From the NCBI GenBank assembly GCA_029865345.1, contig JAOUHD010000002.1:1-60678 (forward strand): 60,678 bases of DNA, read 5' to 3'. Source of the DNA: Nitrospira sp. GTDB lineage: Bacteria > Nitrospirota > Nitrospiria > Nitrospirales > Nitrospiraceae. The notes beneath the pieces are model-generated. The model had not been told where the DNA came from. It searched no databases and worked only from the letters and a program-made list of their open reading frames with translations. Below are positions 52,774 to 60,557 of this stretch, one piece after another (position 1 is the first letter of the stretch; each line of letters starts with the position of its first letter). The position numbers and the translations under genes were made by a program.

Positions 52774-53799
52774 ATGAAGGCGCCAAGGCTGGGTATCATA
52801 GGATTGGCAGTGGGCGTGATCGGAGGCTTGGCTTTCATCACCGGTGGCTGCGCCAACGAACAGGAAAAACGTGGGCATGAACTCTATACCCACTATTGCA
52901 GCGATTGTCACGGCGAGAGCGGAAAGCAAAATGAAGGGTTTAATTGGTCGGCTATGCCCGATCCAAAGCCTAAGGATTTGTCGAATAAGTCAGAAATGAG
53001 CACGTTCAAGGATGAGGAGCTCTTTGCGACTATCTCGCGGGACATGCTGGACACCAGTGAGGAAGGTGGAGATACGATCGGAGATGACGACTTTGCCGTG
53101 CCCACTATGCCGACCTTTAAATATACGCTCTCTGAGGATGAACTCTGGTCGATTGTCGGATATGTGCGCACGTTGCACGGAACGAAGATGGAGTTTAACG
53201 TCGCGGCACGCAAGACTTCCTTGGAAGAAGGATTGAAGACCGCTCAGGCCAAGTTTGAACAGGCCAAGCAGGCCTATGAAGCAGCCGAAAAGAAAGCCAG
53301 CGATGAAGCGGAGCGGAAGAGCGAGCAGTTGAAGAAAGATGTCGATGTGGATGAATCCGCTTATGCGGCTGAACAAGCAACGATGGGGCAAGCCAAGAAA
53401 GAGATGGATGTGGCCCAGGTTGCCCTCAACAATTTCTCTACGAGAGCGGGAAAGGGACTCAGTATTCCTAGGCCAGATCTGACGGTCAAGCCTGCAGACG
53501 TTGCAAAATTGGTCGATCGTGGCAAGCAACTCTATGAAAATAAGTATGGTTGCAACGGGTGCCACAATGTCGGCGGTGAAGGCGGTAAGATCGGTCCCGC
53601 GTTGGATCGAGCCGGATTTCGGTTGAATGCCACGTGGGTGTATCGTTGGCTCAAGAATCCACAGGCGATGGATTCGCACACACGGATGCCCGCCTTGGGT
53701 TTGAATGATGCGGATGCCAAAGCTGTGACGATGTATGTGGCCACCTTACGGGCGCCAAAGTCTGAACCTGTAGCCGAGAAGCCGGTCGAAAAGCCCTAA
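52774..53799 (+). CDS. Diheme cytochrome c lipoprotein with coiled-coil insert
   Basis: 341 aa from ATG 52774 (AAAGGG upstream). Lipobox ITGGC. First heme CSDCHGESG near residue 42 with Met candidate in VPTMPTFKY; second heme CNGCHNVGG near residue 258 with Met in HTRMPALGL. Between them, about residues 145-225, is a strongly charged coiled coil (AKQAYEAAEKKASDEAERKS). Two cytochrome domains joined by a helical spacer suggest an electron shuttle arm. Last gene of the cluster; its stop overlaps the stop of the convergent ubiA-like gene by 4 bases. Confidence 0.9.
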   Translation: MKAPRLGIIGLAVGVIGGLAFITGGCANEQEKRGHELYTHYCSDCHGESGKQNEGFNWSAMPDPKPKDLSNKSEMSTFKDEELFATISRDMLDTSEEGGDTIGDDDFAVPTMPTFKYTLSEDELWSIVGYVRTLHGTKMEFNVAARKTSLEEGLKTAQAKFEQAKQAYEAAEKKASDEAERKSEQLKKDVDVDESAYAAEQATMGQAKKEMDVAQVALNNFSTRAGKGLSIPRPDLTVKPADVAKLVDRGKQLYENKYGCNGCHNVGGEGGKIGPALDRAGFRLNATWVYRWLKNPQAMDSHTRMPALGLNDADAKAVTMYVATLRAPKSEPVAEKPVEKP

Positions 53800-54686
53800 C
53801 CCACTAACCCGACGAGTAATCCGAGAAGGATGGCAGCGCCTGCCCAGACGTGTGCGCGAAACATGGCGAACGCGTGAGTCGGTGTCATCGGTCTCCGCAG
53901 GCGCATGACCTGGAGTATGAAAAATACCGATACGCCCAATAGTGCTGCATAATATGGCCACCTGAGCTGAGCGAACCACCCTGCGGCGATTAAGCACACC
54001 AGCATGATACTGAACGCCAATCCCACGCCGTGGTGAACCGAATCCCCGAAGTACAGCGCGGCTGACTTGACCCCAACGCGTCGATCATCCTCCTGGTCTT
54101 GGATCGCGTAGATCGTGTCATAGGCTATGGCCCAGGCGGCGGTTGCTCCAAAGAGACACCACGCTGAGCTCTCTAATTGTCCTCGCACCGCAGCCCAAGC
54201 CATGATCGTTCCCCAGCCGAACGCTATGCCAAGCATGGCTTGCGGGATATGAATCCATCGTTTGGAGTATGGGTAGAGGGCGGCAAGAAAGGCCGCGACC
54301 GGGGCGAGCCAGGTTACGATCGGCAGAAGGAAGAATAGGAGGCTTGCCGCCACGACAAGCAGCAGGCTGAGTAGAATCAGCGCATGGCGGCGTGACAATT
54401 CGCCAGAAGCCAACGGACGCGTCTTAGTCCGTGCGACTTGCCGGTCAAATGTTTCATCTGCTAAATCATTCATAATGACGCCAGCGCTTCTCATGAGGAA
54501 CGATCCGCCGATGAAAATAACTAATAGGTGAGGCGGAGGAATCCCTCGAGCAGCCAGCACGAGGCTCCAGAGCGTGGGCAGGAGTAAGAGATAGGTACCG
54601 GTCTGGTTTGGCAGCCGGATCAATCGGGCAAGCGCAGACCAAGAAATTCCAGAGGAAGTGGATGAAGACGCGACCGGACCGGACAT
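53796..54686 (-). CDS. UbiA family prenyltransferase
   Basis: 296 aa with eight or nine TM helices. Asp-rich motifs: NDLADETFDRQVARTKTRPL (first) and AIQDQEDDRRVGVKSAALYF (second), both needed for Mg-diphosphate binding. It transfers a polyprenyl chain to an aromatic acid such as 4-hydroxybenzoate, so it is probably a quinone biosynthesis enzyme (UbiA or MqnP type; cannot be resolved here). No Shine-Dalgarno; a promoter -10 ends 6 bases before ATG, so the mRNA may be leaderless. Confidence 0.9.
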   Translation of the reverse strand: MSGPVASSSTSSGISWSALARLIRLPNQTGTYLLLLPTLWSLVLAARGIPPPHLLVIFIGGSFLMRSAGVIMNDLADETFDRQVARTKTRPLASGELSRRHALILLSLLLVVAASLLFFLLPIVTWLAPVAAFLAALYPYSKRWIHIPQAMLGIAFGWGTIMAWAAVRGQLESSAWCLFGATAAWAIAYDTIYAIQDQEDDRRVGVKSAALYFGDSVHHGVGLAFSIMLVCLIAAGWFAQLRWPYYAALLGVSVFFILQVMRLRRPMTPTHAFAMFRAHVWAGAAILLGLLVGLVG

Positions 54687-54692
54687 GCCGCG

Positions 54693-54721
54693 ACCTTAGC
54701 CCAGGTGAAATGGGCTGTCAA
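54693..54721 (-). promoter_or_regulatory. Promoter of the ubiA-like gene, leaderless geometry
   Basis: Minus strand TTGACA, 17 bases, TAAGGT; the -10 ends 6 bases before ATG 54686. Confidence 0.6.
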
Positions 54722-54736
54722 TGCGGCTCCCCCCGG

Positions 54737-54765
54737 TTGTGACGCCAGTATGAATTCGGTATAAC
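54737..54765 (+). promoter_or_regulatory. Promoter of the caspase-like gene, leaderless geometry
   Basis: TTGTGA, 17 bases, TATAAC; the -10 ends 6 bases before GTG 54772. Its -35 lies 15 bases from the -35 of the divergent ubiA promoter. Confidence 0.55.
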
Positions 54766-54771
54766 CACAGC

Positions 54772-56814
54772 GTGAACAAGCTACAACCTATACTGACTGG
54801 TTATTCCCAGTCATGCCGCCACATTCTTATCTCCTGCGTGGTGCTTATACTCGTCCTATCAGGTGTCGGCTGTTCGCTGCTCAAGCGAGGGAAGGAACCG
54901 GTCAGTACTCAACCGATTCCTCTGACGCCGGTGATCTGGTTTTCCCCCAGTGTGACCACGGCTGAGGTGCCATACCACGATGGTTGTGGCGAGGTGAGAT
55001 CCTTGTCCCTGACGCATGCGCTTGTCACTTCCGTTCCGAGGAAGTTGACGGGAGTCTTTACCGGTGTCGCGGCCCAGAGCCACGCGGATGAACCCATCGC
55101 CTCAGACGGAGTGGTTGAAGTTGGAGTGGGAGTGAGGCGGATCGAGCTCGCCGTTCCAAAGCAAACGCCTGGAACCTATCCCGCAAAGGTCACGGTGGGA
55201 ATTGAAATGGTGTTTTTAGCGCGCGAGGGAACGTTGCTCTTCAATAAGAAGTTCGAAGGTACCGGCCTTGGTATGGTAATGGTCGGAGAACAGCCGTGTC
55301 AGGTGGAGGGGCTGGAGGCGATAGTTCAAGATGCCATTGACTCCGCGACCAACGGATTGGCTCAACAGATCGGGCAATCGGCGCAGATCCGGGAGTACGC
55401 TGCTCAAAGAGACACATGGGTTCCAGTAGCATCACGTCCACGCTCCTCCGTGGAGCCGTCGGCAGCGGGCCTTATCACGTCGCTCCCCACGGTGATGGAG
55501 GCAACGGAAAAACAACCGCAGGTGGCTTCGAGTACGACAGGTAGGCCAGCGCAACTGAGTTTTCGTGCCATTATCCGAGATGAAAACGGAGACCTATTCC
55601 TTCAGCCTGACGAATCCCTCACGATCCAAATTGAAGTCAAAAACGAGGGCCTGGGGGAGGCAAAAGATGTGATGGTGATAGTTGAAGGAAAAACCGACTT
55701 AGCGGCTTTGTTTCCCTCTGAAGTCCACCTCGGCATGCTCCAATCGGGAGAGATTAAACGGACCTCGATGACACAGCGGGTGACTGCCGCTCAAGAGGCC
55801 CTCCATGGAGAATTAACGCTGAACTTGCGGACGACTAGTCCGGTGACGTCCGTTCCGCCACCCAAGGTTTTTAGTTTTGGGGTCAAACCCAGAGGCATCA
55901 ACCCGGCTCTGGTTCCGAATGTCGACAACCTGCCGAATTCTCTGGCGGCGTTCCATCAGCCGAAGGCCATCATCATTTCGATCGGCATCGGGACGTTTCG
56001 AGACGAACAGATGCCGGCGGTCAAGTATGCGCGCCACGATGCGGAAGTCATGGCTGAATATCTGCGCATCATCGGCGGTGTCCCAGGCGAGCGCATCCGC
56101 ATACTGCTCGACCGACAGGCCCTCGAACGGGATCTGGAAGACGTGTTTGAGCAATGGCTGCGAAAGCGGGCGGACCGAGAGACCGTTGTGTATATATTTT
56201 TTGCCGGGCGAGCACTCGTAGATGGCGGGACCGGTGCGATCTCGCTTGTGCCACATGATGGGACACTCTCCGAGGCGAAGCAGCAGCTATACCCACTTGC
56301 CCGCCTTCAGGAGGCGCTCTCTCGATTGCCAATCCGGCGGGCAATTCTGATGTTTGATGTCTCGATGGACCCGTCTCCTGGCGCTGGTCTTGCCGACATC
56401 CCTTCGCCTGCCTGGGAATCCCCTGTCAGCGAGGCCCGGAAAGATGTGGAGATGTGGATGGTGGGTAATCGAAGCTTGCAAGAGGCCGATCCGTATGACG
56501 AAGGCAAGCACGGGTTGTTTACCTATCATCTGTTAAGGGGTTTGCAAGGTCTCGCTGATGTGGATCGAGATGGAACGGTCATCGCCGGTGAACTCTGTAC
56601 CTATGCTCGTGGACAGGCGGCTCTGGTGGCTCGTGAACAATTCGGGAACAAACAAGATGCGCTCTGTCTACCCGCGACTGGCCGGGGAGGCATGGTGCGA
56701 ATCCATCCGCTGGCGAGAGGTCATAACCCAAAACCTGGTCCGATACAGAAGCCTCCACACCTTCCTGCTGATTCATCAGTTGCAGGCCCCAATCCGATGC
56801 AGATTGGGCCATAA
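54772..56814 (+). CDS. Lipoprotein with degenerate caspase-like (C14) domain
   Basis: 680 aa, GTG start. Signal sequence with lipobox SGVGC (about residue 34). Residues about 40-215 form a beta-rich domain; about 260-370 a CARDB-like Ig domain (PDESLTIQIEVKNEGLGEAK); about 395-640 a caspase/C14 fold: AIIISIGIGTFRDEQMPAVK, ARHDAEVMAEYL, RILLDRQALERDLEDVFEQW, then VYIFFAGRALVDGGTGAISL where active enzymes have GHG, and RAILMFDVSMDPSPG where they have DACHS. Both catalytic residues (His to Arg, Cys to Ser) appear lost, so it is probably a non-proteolytic scaffold or sensor. GLFTYHLLRGLQG and DVDRDGTVIAGEL (an EF-hand-like tail typical of C14 proteins) are intact. Confidence 0.8.
   Translation: MNKLQPILTGYSQSCRHILISCVVLILVLSGVGCSLLKRGKEPVSTQPIPLTPVIWFSPSVTTAEVPYHDGCGEVRSLSLTHALVTSVPRKLTGVFTGVAAQSHADEPIASDGVVEVGVGVRRIELAVPKQTPGTYPAKVTVGIEMVFLAREGTLLFNKKFEGTGLGMVMVGEQPCQVEGLEAIVQDAIDSATNGLAQQIGQSAQIREYAAQRDTWVPVASRPRSSVEPSAAGLITSLPTVMEATEKQPQVASSTTGRPAQLSFRAIIRDENGDLFLQPDESLTIQIEVKNEGLGEAKDVMVIVEGKTDLAALFPSEVHLGMLQSGEIKRTSMTQRVTAAQEALHGELTLNLRTTSPVTSVPPPKVFSFGVKPRGINPALVPNVDNLPNSLAAFHQPKAIIISIGIGTFRDEQMPAVKYARHDAEVMAEYLRIIGGVPGERIRILLDRQALERDLEDVFEQWLRKRADRETVVYIFFAGRALVDGGTGAISLVPHDGTLSEAKQQLYPLARLQEALSRLPIRRAILMFDVSMDPSPGAGLADIPSPAWESPVSEARKDVEMWMVGNRSLQEADPYDEGKHGLFTYHLLRGLQGLADVDRDGTVIAGELCTYARGQAALVAREQFGNKQDALCLPATGRGGMVRIHPLARGHNPKPGPIQKPPHLPADSSVAGPNPMQIGP
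56788..56808 (+). terminator. Hairpin at the 3' end of the caspase-like gene
   Basis: CCCAATC/GATTGGG, 7-base loop, overlapping the last codons. There is no T-run, so termination is doubtful. Confidence 0.35.
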
Positions 56815-56841
56815 GGATTTGGGTGAGCCCAATCTGCTTTA

Positions 56842-56870
56842 TTGACAGGCTCGCCGGTGGCCGTTATCAT
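56842..56870 (+). promoter_or_regulatory. Promoter of tRNA-Thr
   Basis: Consensus TTGACA, 17 bases, TATCAT, 41 bases before the mature tRNA 5' end. Confidence 0.8.
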
Positions 56871-56911
56871 GCTGGACTGAGATTCAGTCCCCCCTTCTGT
56901 CTCACCCAGGT

Positions 56912-56987
56912 GCCGGCGTAGCTCAGTTGGTAGAGCAGCGGTTTCGTAAACCGCAGGTCGCCTGTTCAATCCAGGTCGCCGGCTCCA
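56912..56987 (+). tRNA. tRNA-Thr (CGT), element attachment site
   Basis: Acceptor GCCGGCG/CGCCGGC, D arm GCTC/GAGC, anticodon stem GCGGT/ACCGC with anticodon CGT (56945-56947), T arm GCCTG/CAGGT with TTCAATC, discriminator T, encoded CCA. An integrase gene ends 5 bases downstream on the other strand, so the tRNA 3' half is probably the attachment core. No second copy of the 3' end is in the window. Confidence 0.96.
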
Positions 56988-56992
56988 TTCTT

Positions 56993-58063
56993 TCAACAGC
57001 TTAGAGAAGCCTCACCAGATCGAACCTGCGATTGTGCTAATTTTGTGCTAAACGACCGCCCTGGCTCCAACGCCTCTACCCCTTCTCGCAAGCTTTCCGG
57101 GTAATGATGGGCATAGCGCTGCGTCATGATCGGCGACTTATGCCCGAGGAGACGCTGCACCTTGTACAGGTCCACCCCGGCCTGGACGATCCGCGTGGCA
57201 AACGTATGGCGAAGATCATGGAAGTGGAAATCTTGAATCTTCGCCAGCATCAGCGCGGTATTCAGCCCTCGCCGTATGTTGCTGCCATCGAGAGTTGTCC
57301 CGGCATGGCTATGAAACACCACATCAGTCATCCGTGAACGTGCCGCGTGCTTGTCTTTGAGCAGATCAAGGACGATTGAGTTGATCGGGATTGTCCGCCG
57401 TTCTCCGTTTTTTGACCGAAAGATCGTGACGGTTCGACGGAACAGATCGACACCGGCCCAGGTGAGGGCCAGAATCTCTCCCATACGCATCCCGGTATTG
57501 ACAGCAAACACGATGACTTCGCGCAGCCATGGAGCGGTGGCGGGCAGAAGCCGCTGCTCTTCCTCTACAGTCAACCAGCGGTCCCGCGTATTGTTCTCTC
57601 GCTCCATCGAGACTCGGCACACGGGATTATCGGTGCACCACTCCCATTCTCGACGAGCCAGGTTAAACGCCTTCTTCAAGGTCGCGAGCTCCCGGTTGAT
57701 CGTGGCTGGTTTGACGCCATCGGTATACCGCTTGTTCTTGTAGGCCACGATCAGCTTCGGCGTGATGTGATCCAGTGTTGGATTCCCAAAAAAGTTCTTG
57801 AGATTCTGGATACTGGTCAATTCCCGCCGGTGATTCGCGCGCCTTGCCGCATGTTCATTCGCGTAACGATCCATGAGTTCGGCTAAGCTCCGCTCTTGTG
57901 CTTCCTGCTTCTCAAAGAACCGACCTTCAATGATTTGGACCTTGACCTTGCCTAAGATCGCCTCGGCCAGCCGCTTATCACCAGTTCCTGTGGATCGTCT
58001 GACCTGCTGGCCGCGATACGTGAACGACATCCACCACGTGTTCCCTCTTTTTGCGAGCCCCAT
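56993..58063 (-). CDS. int: Tyrosine recombinase/integrase
   Basis: 356 aa site-specific recombinase. N-terminal arm-binding region (RGQQVRRSTGTGDKRLAEAI), SAM-like core-binding domain (about 60-155), and catalytic domain with Arg in NTGMRMGEILALTW, Lys in RSKNGERRTIPIN, HDLRHTFATRIV (HxxR), LLGHKSPIMTQRYAHHYPE (His and Tyr nucleophile). All catalytic residues are present, so it is probably active. Its 3' end faces the tRNA-Thr, the standard layout for integration into a tRNA gene. The next gene upstream is an AlpA-like regulator. Confidence 0.93.
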   Translation of the reverse strand: MGLAKRGNTWWMSFTYRGQQVRRSTGTGDKRLAEAILGKVKVQIIEGRFFEKQEAQERSLAELMDRYANEHAARRANHRRELTSIQNLKNFFGNPTLDHITPKLIVAYKNKRYTDGVKPATINRELATLKKAFNLARREWEWCTDNPVCRVSMERENNTRDRWLTVEEEQRLLPATAPWLREVIVFAVNTGMRMGEILALTWAGVDLFRRTVTIFRSKNGERRTIPINSIVLDLLKDKHAARSRMTDVVFHSHAGTTLDGSNIRRGLNTALMLAKIQDFHFHDLRHTFATRIVQAGVDLYKVQRLLGHKSPIMTQRYAHHYPESLREGVEALEPGRSFSTKLAQSQVRSGEASLSC

Positions 58064-58067
58064 CAGT

Positions 58068-58364
58068 TCACTCCTTTCGAGTGGGACTCGGTGTTATGGT
58101 TTCCCCGTGGCCGGGAGTATAGCCCTGCCGTTTCGCCGCTTCAATGATCCGGTCGAGGTCGAGTGCTGGATCACGGGGCAGTGATAGGGCGGTCGTGGCC
58201 TGGTGCGGAGTGAATGAACGTAGCCAAACGGCAATCGCTTCTGCGTCGAAGCGGATCAGGGAGTGTATCTTTTGACAGGGAATCTTGCCTTGCTTCGCCC
58301 AAAGATAGAGCGTCGATTGTTTAATATTCAGCTGGTTGGAGAGTTCTTTGATCGTGAGCAACAT
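58068..58364 (-). CDS. AlpA/excisionase-type HTH DNA-binding protein
   Basis: 98 aa from ATG 58364. The track ORF starts 63 bases earlier, but LLTIKELSNQLNIKQSTLYL is the canonical start of the helix_turn_helix_17/MerR-like domain, with WAKQGKIPCQKIHSLIRF and the family wing following. The Ser/Pro-rich tail is unstructured. It probably acts as excision factor or regulator of the integrase gene, which starts 4 bases downstream. Confidence 0.85.
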   Translation of the reverse strand: MLLTIKELSNQLNIKQSTLYLWAKQGKIPCQKIHSLIRFDAEAIAVWLRSFTPHQATTALSLPRDPALDLDRIIEAAKRQGYTPGHGETITPSPTRKE

Positions 58365-58534
58365 GGCTTCCCCAATCGGGGGCGTCTTGCGACACCCCCG
58401 CGCCCCCTTTCGCGCTCGCGTCAGCACGCCAGCGTCTCAGGTAGTGGCTGGGCCCCGCTGAGGAGCATCTGACGGGGCCTTCTGCGACTTCAGGCCCGAC
58501 AGCTGCACCGAGCGACGCCCAGCAGCTCGGATTC

Positions 58535-58569
58535 GACCCTGTCCCTGGTGGGTAGTGGGGGACAGGGTC
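58535..58569 (-). terminator. Hairpin after the rep gene
   Basis: GACCCTGTCCC/GGGACAGGGTC, 11-bp perfect arms, 6 bases past the rep stop. It could be a terminator or, given the neighbouring initiator, a replication-origin hairpin. Confidence 0.5.
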
Positions 58570-58574
58570 TGTTA

Positions 58575-59600
58575 TCAAGATCCATTCGACTCGATCGGCC
58601 GTGCCTCTGCCGGTTCTCCGTTGTGGCCGGACTGCTCCAACAGTCGATGATGCTTGGTCTTCCAGCGCTTCTTCCCGGCTTTGGCGATACGCTGCATCCA
58701 GTCGAGTCCACCGGGCTGTTCTAGGACGACGGCTAAGAGCGGTCCTACCGACTGGTATAGCCAGCCTTTAACTTCTGCGAGGGTCTGGGGCGCCTTCTCC
58801 ATGACGAGACGGGATTTCCGAAAGCCATCGGTCAACGTTGTCCACCAGTCAAGAAGCGGCGCTCGATAGCGGTACTCCTCGTCTTCGTCTCGTTGGGTGT
58901 CCCGGAAATCGACATGGGACCGCAGGACGCCAACGATGAACTCCAACCAGTGGGTGTCATCGATGGATGCGAGGGCGTGCCCACAGAGCTGGGCTCGGTC
59001 CTGTTTGAGTTCGAGTTCCCAGCGGATACCGTAGTCTTGCCAATCAAGACGCTCTTGCGCCTGCATCTGGAGCCGTTTGTCGTAGATCCGGAGGAGGGTC
59101 TGACTCTTCCGACTGCCGAGATAGACGGTTTCGCCGGTCGCTGTCCCCTCATGGATCAACCCTGACCATGTCTTCTGCCAGCATTTGGCTCGGGTGACAC
59201 ACTGCCCCGCCGCTATTGCGTCTTTGATGGTCATCAGTGAGACGGAGGTGACCCGGTCATCCAGCGCACAATCAAGCCGGGTGAGGTGCCCGTGTTTCTC
59301 AAGCACCCATTGCAGAATGGCCCGCACTTTCTCTGGTGGCCACTGGGCGACAAGGCCCCCGGATAGATCAACATGGACTTCCGCCGGATTTCGATCGACG
59401 CCGGTTCCGAGCTTGCCGATCCCGCGTCCGGTGCTTGTTGTGATCCAGACAAACCGATAGCCTCGGAATCCGCCTTTCGTCTTGGTCCAATCGCCTCCCA
59501 AGACTTCCATGGTCTCTCGCGCCGAGGCAGTCGGTAACGTGAAGCCAAGCCAGTCGATGGTCAGGGTAAAGGGTGACGTCATAGAATCCGTGGAATCCAT
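58575..59600 (-). CDS. Rep_trans-type replication initiator
   Basis: 341 aa, replication initiation factor family (rolling-circle initiators of plasmids, phages and integrative elements). Signs: TIDWLGFTLP near the N-terminus, HLTRLDCALDD (metal/catalytic region), ETVYLGSRKSQTLLRIYDKR and the RWELELKQDRA core. The catalytic Tyr of this family could not be pinned by eye. Start ATG 59600 or the in-frame ATG 59582; no Shine-Dalgarno at either. With int and the AlpA-like gene it defines an integrative element able to replicate transiently after excision (inference). Confidence 0.83.
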   Translation of the reverse strand: MDSTDSMTSPFTLTIDWLGFTLPTASARETMEVLGGDWTKTKGGFRGYRFVWITTSTGRGIGKLGTGVDRNPAEVHVDLSGGLVAQWPPEKVRAILQWVLEKHGHLTRLDCALDDRVTSVSLMTIKDAIAAGQCVTRAKCWQKTWSGLIHEGTATGETVYLGSRKSQTLLRIYDKRLQMQAQERLDWQDYGIRWELELKQDRAQLCGHALASIDDTHWLEFIVGVLRSHVDFRDTQRDEDEEYRYRAPLLDWWTTLTDGFRKSRLVMEKAPQTLAEVKGWLYQSVGPLLAVVLEQPGGLDWMQRIAKAGKKRWKTKHHRLLEQSGHNGEPAEARPIESNGS

Positions 59601-59629
59601 AGAATGAAACGTGTGGTTTGCGCCCCCGT

Positions 59630-59705
59630 ATTTTTGGTTGATGGTCGACTCGATGAACGCCGTGCTGATGGTATGACCTTGCCGATAGCCTGCACCGAAG
59701 TTCGG
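59630..59705 (-). pseudogene. Transposase C-terminal remnant (ISKra4-like, tentative)
   Basis: The minus strand reads NFGAGYRQGHTISTAFIEST then INQ, which resembles the conserved tail ISTAFVESxVNQ of ISKra4-type transposases (from memory). The expected following KRM-KKQQMRW is missing, so only a fragment remains. Confidence 0.45.
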
Positions 59706-59746
59706 GATGAACGACTTGCGTGACGATTCGACGGCACTAGGTCCCT

Positions 59747-59848
59747 TCAGATCTGTGTCACGGTCTCCTCCGCCCCATCCAGGACCTTCTGTACCTCTTC
59801 GACATAGATCTCAGTGGTCGCATAATGCTTGTGTCGCATCATCTTGAG
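59747..59848 (-). pseudogene. Integrase C-terminal remnant
   Basis: The minus strand reads LKMMRHKHYATTEIYVEEVQ onward to a TGA: the box II end of a tyrosine recombinase, with His, TTExY nucleophile region and a helical tail. It is preceded in frame by a TAA. It is unlike the intact int, so it belongs to another, older element. Confidence 0.6.
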
Positions 59849-59903
59849 GCGTCCCCTTATAGGTTTCCATACTTTAGATATTTAGCCCAACCATCCAAAT
59901 CAG

Positions 59904-60557
59904 TTAACAGTGTTCCCTCATGAACTCCTCAGAACCTTGGATACCCGATCGCAGGTTGAGCCAGGGACGCAGGTGACGCAATTCCTGAGCGATCCGGCAA
60001 TCGGCGAAGTTCCCGTCGATCAACTCTGCCAGACGATGCACCACAGAGCGTGGCGTCAACAACTCAGCGAGAAGAGCGAGCTCAACGGGACCAGAAGCCT
60101 GCCCGAGTGGTGGGGAACCTCGGCCCTCGATTTATCGGATGAAGGAATCTGACGGCCCCGCCGCGAGGATCGTCTCCAGCCCAACCTGATGCCGCCACAC
60201 CGGCATGAGCGCCTGGGCGTCCCGGAAACGCACGTCATACAGAAAGCGCTCGTTAGTCGTGAATGCAAACTCCGACAACAACGGGCTTGCCGCGGAATTG
60301 TTGTCTGAGAAGGATCGACCGCGGCTCAGAAACCGGCATGGATGATCGGCGCTCCAGCCGAAGCTGTAGGACGAGCGGACGAGCATGCGGCGCCACCCGT
60401 GAGGGCTGGTGCGCAGCAACGCGACGCGGAGACGGTAGATGCGAACTGCTTGGTTCGCTGAAACATCTTCGCTCAACGGTAGCAACAGCCATCCATTCCG
60501 ATCCAGCGAAATATGTGCTCCCCCCGTTCTTCCAGAGTTTCCTAAAGCGCCTACCAC
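59904..60557 (-). pseudogene. Unknown gene interrupted by one stop
   Basis: Track ORF 60132-60557 ends at TAA 60132-60134, but the same frame stays open to 59904 and reads like protein: LALLAELLTPRSVVHRLAEL, then IDGNFADCRIAQELRHLRPW. Together 217 codons with one internal stop. Alternatively, the 141-aa upstream part is an intact gene. Sequence upstream includes SEFAFTTNERFLYDVRFRDA. I do not recognise a family. Confidence 0.45.
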
